Source: a bacterium
GTDB taxonomy: Bacteria > UBP13 > UBA5359
NCBI GenBank assembly: GCA_028685295.1
Contig: JAQUEL010000065.1
Coordinates: 1 to 11,501 of the forward strand
DNA length: 11,501 nucleotides
Direction of reading: 5' to 3'
In this document: positions 7,203 to 11,501 of the stretch, piece by piece
How positions within the stretch are numbered: the first letter of the stretch is position 1
Layout of the letters: the number at the start of each line of letters is the position of its first letter
Translations under genes and position numbers: made by a program
Notes under the pieces: generated by a model
What the model saw: the letters and a program-made list of their open reading frames with translations, nothing else
Database searches by the model: none
What the model was told of the DNA's origin: nothing

Positions 7203-8270
7203 ATGAAAAAAAAGCAGGTTTTGATGAAAGGCAATGAAGCCATGGCGGAGGGCGCTATTATGGCTGGGTGTCGATATTTTTTTGGTTATCCTATAACTCC
7301 TCAAAATGAAGTGCCTGCCCATATGGCTGTCTCCATGCCTCGTGCAGGCGGCGTTTTTATTCAAGCCGAGAGTGAACTGGCTGCTATAAATATGGTTTAT
7401 GGCGCTGCTGGTGCAGGGGCCAGGGTTATGACATCCTCTTCAAGCCCGGGTATATCCCTCAAGCAGGAGGGAATATCTTATCTGGTAGGGGCTGAACTAC
7501 CTTGCGTCATTGCCAATATTATGCGCGGGGGCCCGGGATTGGGAGGTATTCAGCCCAGCCAGTCGGATTATTATCAGGCTGTCAAAGGCGGAGGGCATGG
7601 AGATTACCGTCTTATCGTTCTGGCACCCAATTCCGTTCAGGAGATGGCCGATCTAACCATGCTGGCCTTTGATCTGGCGGATATATATCGTAATCCCGTA
7701 ATGATTCTTGGGGATGGTAATCTGGGCCAGATGATGGAGCCGGTAAGCTTTTGTAAATTCAGGAAGCGTAAGCTTCCACCAAAGGACTGGGCTACCACCG
7801 GTACTGCCGGCAGGTCCAGGAATATCGTCAAATCTCTCTATTTGATACCTGAGCAGTTGGAAGCGCATAACCGTAAGCTATATCGGAAGTTCCAGACCAT
7901 GAAGCGTTGTGAAGTTCGCTTTGAGGAGGATATACCGGAGGGGTGTGAGCTTCTGCTGACGGCCTTCGGTACTACTGCCAGAATCTGTCGTGATGTAGTG
8001 GATAAGTTGCGTCAACGAGGGCATAAGGCCGGTTTGTTTCGTCCTATAACGCTTTTCCCTTTTCCGGAAGAGCGGATCAAGGAGGTATCTTCCTGGGTAA
8101 AGGCGGTCATGACGGTGGAGATGAATATGGGACAGATGGTGGATGATGTCCGCCTGGCGGTGGAAGGCCGTTGTCCGGTACATTTCTATGGCCGTACGGG
8201 TGGCGTGGTCCCTTCGGTGGAAGAGATTGTGCATGAAGCCGGAAAGATACTCAGGGGGATAAAAAAATGA
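7203..8270 (+). CDS. vorB: 2-oxoacid (2-ketoisovalerate-type):ferredoxin oxidoreductase, alpha subunit
   Basis: This alpha subunit combines the pyrimidine-binding and domain II parts of the enzyme that oxidatively decarboxylates 2-oxoacids to acyl-CoA and reduces ferredoxin. The 355-residue product has MKGNEAMAEGA (8-18), the hallmark YPITPQNE (29-36), FIQAESELAAINMVYGAA (52-69), SSSSPGISLKQEG (78-90), MRGGPGLGG (107-115), FRPITLFPF (279-287) and EMNMGQMVDDVRLAVEG (306-322). Its length and the SPGISLKQEG/MRGGPGLGG pattern resemble the VorB (2-ketoisovalerate) class more than pyruvate enzymes. The related 2-oxoglutarate (KorA) class cannot be ruled out by eye. AAGGAG at 7186-7191 precedes the ATG, and the gene overlaps the beta subunit by 4 bases (ATGA). 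Confidence 0.9.
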   Translation: MKKKQVLMKGNEAMAEGAIMAGCRYFFGYPITPQNEVPAHMAVSMPRAGGVFIQAESELAAINMVYGAAGAGARVMTSSSSPGISLKQEGISYLVGAELPCVIANIMRGGPGLGGIQPSQSDYYQAVKGGGHGDYRLIVLAPNSVQEMADLTMLAFDLADIYRNPVMILGDGNLGQMMEPVSFCKFRKRKLPPKDWATTGTAGRSRNIVKSLYLIPEQLEAHNRKLYRKFQTMKRCEVRFEEDIPEGCELLLTAFGTTARICRDVVDKLRQRGHKAGLFRPITLFPFPEERIKEVSSWVKAVMTVEMNMGQMVDDVRLAVEGRCPVHFYGRTGGVVPSVEEIVHEAGKILRGIKK

Positions 8271-8995
8271 GAGTATTCGAACGTCCGAAAATGCTCAAAG
8301 ATAAGGTGTTTCATTACTGCCCCGGCTGCACACACGGCATAGTTCACCGCCTTGTGGCAGAGATCATCGAAGAGATGGAGATTCGGGAGAGAACGGTTGG
8401 TGTCTGCCCTGTCGGCTGTGCCGTTCTAGCTTACGATTATTTGGACATTGATATGCAGGAGGCCTCGCACGGGCGAGCACCGGCCGTGGCTACAGGCATC
8501 AAGCGTGTCCTCCCTGATAGAGTAGTGTTTACATATCAGGGAGATGGTGATCTGGCAGCTATCGGCATGACGGAAACTGTGCATACGGCCGCCCGTGGAG
8601 AACCGCTGACCGTTATATTCATCAATAACGCCATTTATGGCATGACTAACGGCCAGATGGCGCCGACCACTCTTCTTGGCCAGCGTACGCAAACCACGCC
8701 GTATGGACGAAATGCCGCTAAAGAGGGGTATCCTATCAAAGTTTGTGAGATGCTGGCTACTCTTGACGGCCCTTCTTATATAGCCAGAGTATCTGTAGGA
8801 AGTTATAAGAGCATACTGAACGCCCGTAAGGTCCTACGGGAGGCTTTTCGTCGTCAGATTGAAGAGAATGCTTATGCTTTGGTGGAAGTGCTCTCTACCT
8901 GTCCGACCAATTGGAGTATGAAGCCCAGGGATGCTATGGATTGGATAGAAAATGAGATGCAGGAGACTTTTCCTGTGGGCATATTTAAGGAGTAA
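8267..8995 (+). CDS. vorA: 2-oxoacid:ferredoxin oxidoreductase, TPP-binding beta subunit
   Basis: This is the catalytic TPP-binding subunit. The 242-residue product contains the TPP motif GDGDLAAIG (92-100) with the downstream Asn pair NN (120-121) and the typical YGMTNGQMAPTTL (124-136; most relatives have GMTGGQ). Cys18 and Cys21 (CPGC), Cys47 or Cys51 (CPVGC) and Cys212 (CPTNW) are placed as expected for the [4Fe-4S] ligands of this subunit. The start codon overlaps the end of the alpha gene, indicating translational coupling, and AAGGAG for the next gene lies inside the last codons. In some databases the subunit naming (KorB/VorA) is exchanged. Substrate range is inferred from the alpha subunit. 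Confidence 0.9.
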   Translation: MRVFERPKMLKDKVFHYCPGCTHGIVHRLVAEIIEEMEIRERTVGVCPVGCAVLAYDYLDIDMQEASHGRAPAVATGIKRVLPDRVVFTYQGDGDLAAIGMTETVHTAARGEPLTVIFINNAIYGMTNGQMAPTTLLGQRTQTTPYGRNAAKEGYPIKVCEMLATLDGPSYIARVSVGSYKSILNARKVLREAFRRQIEENAYALVEVLSTCPTNWSMKPRDAMDWIENEMQETFPVGIFKE

Positions 8996-8999
8996 GGCT

Positions 9000-9554
9000 A
9001 TGAAAGATAGGCTGATTATATCCGGCTTCGGTGGCCAGGGCGTGATGCTTCTGGGGCAATTTCTGGCTTATGCGGGTATGCTGGACGGCAGGAGGGTGTC
9101 ATGGATTCCCTCCTATGGGCCGGAGATGAGGGGAGGGACGGCTTACTGCTCCGTTACTATAAGCGATACTTCCATAGCATCTCCGGTAATTTCCCGGCCT
9201 GATACGCTTATTGTTATGAACAGTCCTTCATTGGATAGGTTCCTGCCTGCTGTTCGCCGTTATGGCATAGTGGTGGCCAATTCCTCAATGATTGAGCATA
9301 TACCGGAGCTGGACCGTGATATACATCTGGTCAGTGTGCCTGCTCAAAGTATAGCTGAAGAGTTGAAGGCCCCTAAAGCGAGCAATATGGTCATGCTGGG
9401 ATGTTATCTAGGAATACGTGGCGGTCTATCTGAAAAAGCTGTAGAAGCTGCTTTGCAAAAGGCTTTTGTTGATGCGGTAAAGCGTCCCGATCTTATACCG
9501 ATCAACCGTGCAGCTATAGAGCGAGGCAGAGAATTAGCACTGGCAGGTAATTGA
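9000..9554 (+). CDS. vorC: 2-oxoacid:ferredoxin oxidoreductase, gamma subunit
   Basis: This 184-residue protein is the gamma subunit (KorC/VorC/PorC type), which contains the CoA-interacting domain. It starts MKDRLIISGFGGQG with the conserved GFGGQG (9-14), then SYGPEMRGGTAYC (38-50), a segment typical of the family, and SNMVMLG (129-135) with the alternating helix-strand C-terminal half. The ATG at 9000 is chosen because AAGGAG (8987-8992) lies 7 bases upstream and the family start follows at once; a longer in-frame start at 8952 would lie deep within the beta gene. It is the last oxidoreductase gene, and the following peptidase gene begins one base after its stop. Confidence 0.93.
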   Translation: MKDRLIISGFGGQGVMLLGQFLAYAGMLDGRRVSWIPSYGPEMRGGTAYCSVTISDTSIASPVISRPDTLIVMNSPSLDRFLPAVRRYGIVVANSSMIEHIPELDRDIHLVSVPAQSIAEELKAPKASNMVMLGCYLGIRGGLSEKAVEAALQKAFVDAVKRPDLIPINRAAIERGRELALAGN

Positions 9555-9555
9555 A

Positions 9556-10680
9556 ATGATTAATCGTGAAAGACTTATAAAGTCATTTATGGAAATGGTT
9601 TCCATAGGCAGCCCATCTTTTCACGAACGAAGCTTTGCAGAATATTTGCTGGAACATCTGACGCCGCTGGGTTTCGAATACTCCTTTGATGATGTCGGCC
9701 AAAAGATCGATGGGGATTGCGGCAACCTGTTGTTGCGCCGGCCTGGTACAGGTAAGAGTTCCCGACCGCTCTTTTTCAATGCTCATATGGATACGGTGGA
9801 GCCGGGATATGGTATAGAACCGCGCCTGGAAAACGGCTTTATTGTCAGTTCCGGCAATACAGTTCTGGGTGCCGATGACAAGGCTGGTATAGCTGCCATT
9901 CTGGAGGCTGTTCTATCTATGGTGGAGGATAATGAAGATATTCCTCCTCTGGAGATACTTTTTACTGTAGCAGAGGAGCAGAGGCTGCTGGGCGCTAGAA
10001 ATTTCGATTTGAGCCGCTTGCAAGCCGATTGGGGTTATGCTCTTGATTGCAATGGGCCCATCGGTCGTATGATTACCGCTGCGCCTGCACACAACAGCTA
10101 TGAAGTGATGATCCGAGGACAAGCTGCGCACGCCGGAATAAACCCCGAGGATGGTCTGAATGCTATATCTCTGGCATCACAGGCTATCAATGCTCTTCAG
10201 CTCGGGCGCCTTGACGAGAAGACCACAGCCAATGTTGGGCGCATAGAGGGGGGCATGGCTACCAATATCGTACCGGAAACGGTTACCGTCTATGGCGAAC
10301 TACGCTGTCTTGATAAGACCAGGTTGGAATGCTTGACGGCTGAGACGGAAGAGATCTTTAAATCTCTCTCCCTGCAGGGGGCAGAGGTGAAGTTTGAATG
10401 TCGGAAGGATTACTCTTCTTTTTATATTCCCGATACCGCTCTTCCCGTAGAGTTAGCTAGGAGTGCCTCATTGAAATTGGGGCTCAGACCGGAGACGGCG
10501 TCCAGCGGAGGCGGCAGCGATGCCAATTTCTTTAATCGAGGAGAATTACAAGTTGTAAATCTATCCACGGGAATGGATTGCGTTCACTCTACCTCAGAAA
10601 GAATCAAAATCGATGACCTCTATCTTTTGACAGCCCTGATAAGACAGATCATGCTGGAGTTCGAGAGCAAAGCTTCATAG
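9556..10680 (+). CDS. M20 family metallopeptidase, PepT-like
   Basis: This is a zinc-dependent exopeptidase of the M20 family, probably cytosolic (no signal peptide). The 374-residue product has the five expected metal-ligand motifs: HMD (His77, Asp79), ADDKAG (bridging Asp107), EEQ (catalytic Glu140 and ligand Glu141), Asp164 in DCNGPIG, and His344 in CVHSTSER. A dimerisation lid domain (about 175-285) includes AAHAGINPEDG (190-200). The layout and the SSGGGSDANFFN segment (317-326) resemble the PepT-like (peptidase T-like) subgroup of clostridia and bacilli rather than carboxypeptidase G2. It starts one base after vorC with only a weak AGGT upstream, so it is probably coupled to the vor operon, suggesting a link to peptide or amino acid catabolism. 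The natural substrate is unknown. Confidence 0.88.
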   Translation: MINRERLIKSFMEMVSIGSPSFHERSFAEYLLEHLTPLGFEYSFDDVGQKIDGDCGNLLLRRPGTGKSSRPLFFNAHMDTVEPGYGIEPRLENGFIVSSGNTVLGADDKAGIAAILEAVLSMVEDNEDIPPLEILFTVAEEQRLLGARNFDLSRLQADWGYALDCNGPIGRMITAAPAHNSYEVMIRGQAAHAGINPEDGLNAISLASQAINALQLGRLDEKTTANVGRIEGGMATNIVPETVTVYGELRCLDKTRLECLTAETEEIFKSLSLQGAEVKFECRKDYSSFYIPDTALPVELARSASLKLGLRPETASSGGGSDANFFNRGELQVVNLSTGMDCVHSTSERIKIDDLYLLTALIRQIMLEFESKAS

Positions 10681-10709
10681 CCAAAAGCAGATCATGATCG
10701 ATATAAAGA

Positions 10710-10726
10710 GTCAAACCCGGGTTGAC
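10710..10726. repeat. Palindrome after the peptidase gene
   Basis: A perfect 10-bp palindrome AACCCGGGTT (10714-10723) is nearly extended on both sides by GTCA/TGAC with one extra A in the left arm. It lies 30 bases after the peptidase stop. There is no T-run, so it is more like a protein-binding dyad than an intrinsic terminator. Confidence 0.4.
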
Positions 10727-10809
10727 GGACCTCCATCCGGTATTTCAGTTGCTTATTATGGTATTACAGCGGCACGGAAAACGTTAATATGCTCTCCCAA
10801 TCTTCGAAA

Positions 10810-10838
10810 AAAGGATATTTTGCGTGATAGTCGAATAT
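10810..10838 (+). promoter_or_regulatory. Probable sigma-H promoter for spoVS
   Basis: AAAGGATAT (10810-10818) matches the sigma-H -35 consensus RnAGGAwWW at every position. After 11 bases, GTCGAATAT (10830-10838) matches the -10 consensus RnnGAATww. The consensus spacing is 11-12. spoVS is a known sigma-H-dependent gene in Bacillus subtilis, which supports the call. Transcription would start near 10845, giving a leader of about 90 bases. A TTCGAAA at 10803-10809 differs by one base from the Spo0A box TTCGACA and could be a regulator site, but this is weak. Confidence 0.7.
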
Positions 10839-10938
10839 ATAGTGTAACTATCGTATAGGTTTTAACAGGCATCATAGCGATTATAGGCGGTGTTTATGCG
10901 TTAATTGGCGGTTTATACGTATCAGAGGAGGGGTAATA

Positions 10939-11199
10939 GTGGAGGTATTGAAGGTATCATCCAAATCCAATCCTAATGCCGTAGCAGGTGCATTGGCAGG
11001 TGTTCTCCGAGAGAGGCAGCAAGCAGAGATGCAGGCCATTGGAGCCGGGGCTATCAATCAGGCAATAAAGGCTGTGGCTATTTGCAGAGGGTTTGTTGCG
11101 CCCGGCGGTATAGATTTAGTTTGTGTACCGGCATTCACCGATATAACTATTGATGGTGAAGAACGAACTGCCATCCGTTTTATTGTGGAACCGCGCTGA
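10939..11199 (+). CDS. spoVS: Stage V sporulation protein S
   Basis: SpoVS is a small Alba-like, probably nucleic-acid-binding protein needed for proper stage V (coat/cortex) sporulation in Bacillus and also found in some non-sporulators. The 86-residue product is full length and almost textbook: GTG-initiated MEVLKVSSKSNPNAVAGALA, LRERQQAEMQAIGAGAINQA, KAVAICRGFVAPGGIDL and TIDGEERTAIRFIVEPR. The GTG at 10939 is supported by AGGAGG (10926-10931) seven bases upstream and by the conserved N-terminus. It is likely transcribed as a single gene from the sigma-H-type promoter and ends before a strong hairpin. In many relatives it follows ymdB, which is not present here. Confidence 0.97.
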   Translation: MEVLKVSSKSNPNAVAGALAGVLRERQQAEMQAIGAGAINQAIKAVAICRGFVAPGGIDLVCVPAFTDITIDGEERTAIRFIVEPR

Positions 11200-11229
11200 A
11201 CGGTTTCCCGGAAAAGTAGAGAAGTATTG

Positions 11230-11261
11230 ATGAAACAAAGCGGTACGCCGCTTTGTTTCAT
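11230..11261. terminator. Strong hairpin terminator after spoVS
   Basis: A perfect 14-bp stem, ATGAAACAAAGCGG (11230-11243) with CCGCTTTGTTTCAT (11248-11261), has the four-base loop TACG. The A-rich left arm and T-rich right arm (CTTTGTTT) give a GC core followed by a U-rich stretch on either strand, as in bidirectional intrinsic terminators. It separates spoVS from the PHP gene. Confidence 0.8.
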
Positions 11262-11278
11262 ATTAATAGGGATGTTTT

Positions 11279-11501
11279 ATGGATAAAAGAAGGGTTTTTG
11301 CTGATTTACATCTCCATTCCTCTGCCTCCGATGGCCTGCTATCTCCTTCTGAATTAGTAGAGAAAGTAAGGGGGGTTGGATTGAGAGCGATGTCACTGAC
11401 CGATCATGATACGACTGATGGGTTGAAAGAAGCTCAACAATCCGCTGAAAAACAGGGAATTATCATGATCTCCGGCATAGAATTGAGCACCGTAATGGAG
11501 A
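11279..11501 (+). CDS. PHP-domain phosphoesterase (N-terminal part, cut by window end)
   Basis: The 74 visible residues start MDKRRVFADLHLHSSASDG and contain the PHP motif I (DLHLH-S-SDG), LSPSELVEKVRGVGLRAM, motif II LTDHDT (with the following DG), and ISGIELST (motif III, G-x-E). These supply metal ligands His and Glu of a PHP fold. The layout matches the stand-alone PHP proteins of the YciV/RnmAM type (5'-3' exoribonuclease or nucleoside bisphosphate phosphatase). Histidinol phosphatase is less likely because of the SxSDG-start pattern. The ATG at 11279 has AGGGA (11268-11272) six bases upstream. The stop codon and later catalytic motifs lie beyond the window. Confidence 0.88.
   Translation, partial: MDKRRVFADLHLHSSASDGLLSPSELVEKVRGVGLRAMSLTDHDTTDGLKEAQQSAEKQGIIMISGIELSTVME

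Larger units (their letters stand above)
10694..10936 (+). pseudogene. Possible small membrane protein frame interrupted by one in-frame TAG
   Basis: One frame runs from ATG 10694 to TAA 10934-10936 with a single internal stop, TAG at 10856-10858 (codon 55 of 81). The part before it starts MIDIKSQTRVDGPPSG and has no family I recognise. The part after it contains GIIAIIGGVYALIGG, which with the preceding SVTIV would make one hydrophobic, glycine-zipper-like membrane helix ending in VSEEG. The downstream part alone has no ATG, GTG or TTG start, so it could only be expressed by readthrough. The tail uses the spoVS ribosome binding site as codons. Alternatives are a decayed gene, stop-codon readthrough or recoding, or chance. 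No good ribosome binding site precedes the ATG, so confidence is low. Confidence 0.33.

Noticed and set aside
8952-8999. Earlier ATG start for vorC
   Set aside because: It lies within the last part of vorA; ATG 9000 has AAGGAG seven bases upstream and the family N-terminus follows it.

Overview
All recognisable genes in this window lie on the + strand. The gene content fits an anaerobic, probably endospore-forming member of the Firmicutes (Clostridia-like). The evidence is a SpoVS protein behind a consensus-like sigma-H promoter, a GerMN-domain protein, strong AGGAGG-type ribosome binding sites, and a four-gene 2-oxoacid:ferredoxin oxidoreductase, which is typical of strict anaerobes. SpoVS and GerMN domains also occur outside sporulators, so the assignment is probable and not certain.

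Layout. Positions 1-130 hold the end of a transposase/integrase-type reading frame whose start lies outside the window. Its stop codon overlaps the -35 box of a likely promoter, followed by a structured leader, for rplU (L21) and rpmA (L27). The protease gene prp (ysxB), which usually sits between these two in Firmicutes, is absent, and L27 correspondingly lacks the N-terminal extension that Prp removes. A long hairpin terminator separates rpmA from obg. Then come obg, proB and proA, a tight cluster for a ribosome-associated GTPase and the first two steps of proline synthesis, followed by lepB (signal peptidase I) and a membrane-anchored GerMN protein.

After a 156-base gap with no recognised gene come thiE (thiamine phosphate synthase) and, overlapping it by 7 bases, a small membrane protein of unknown function. 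Next is a ferredoxin-alpha-beta-gamma operon for a VorDBAC-type (2-ketoisovalerate or related) ferredoxin oxidoreductase, followed one base later by an M20 (PepT-like) peptidase. ThiE supplies the precursor of TPP, the cofactor of the oxidoreductase. The peptidase could supply amino acids whose keto acids the enzyme oxidises. This suggests a peptide or branched-chain amino acid fermentation module, but the link is inferred from adjacency.

The last part contains a 258-base gap with three items: a 10-bp palindrome, a sigma-H-like promoter matching the consensus, and an 81-codon frame broken by one in-frame TAG whose C-terminal part encodes a hydrophobic helix. Then come spoVS, a strong hairpin terminator, and the start of a PHP-domain phosphoesterase cut by the window end.

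Most of the window is ordinary conserved housekeeping DNA. I did not find a clear new multi-gene system. The points most worth a second look are the amber-interrupted frame with the sigma-H promoter before spoVS, the transposase end at the rplU promoter, the unusual residue in the Obg G3 motif, and the unknown membrane protein between thiE and the vor operon.
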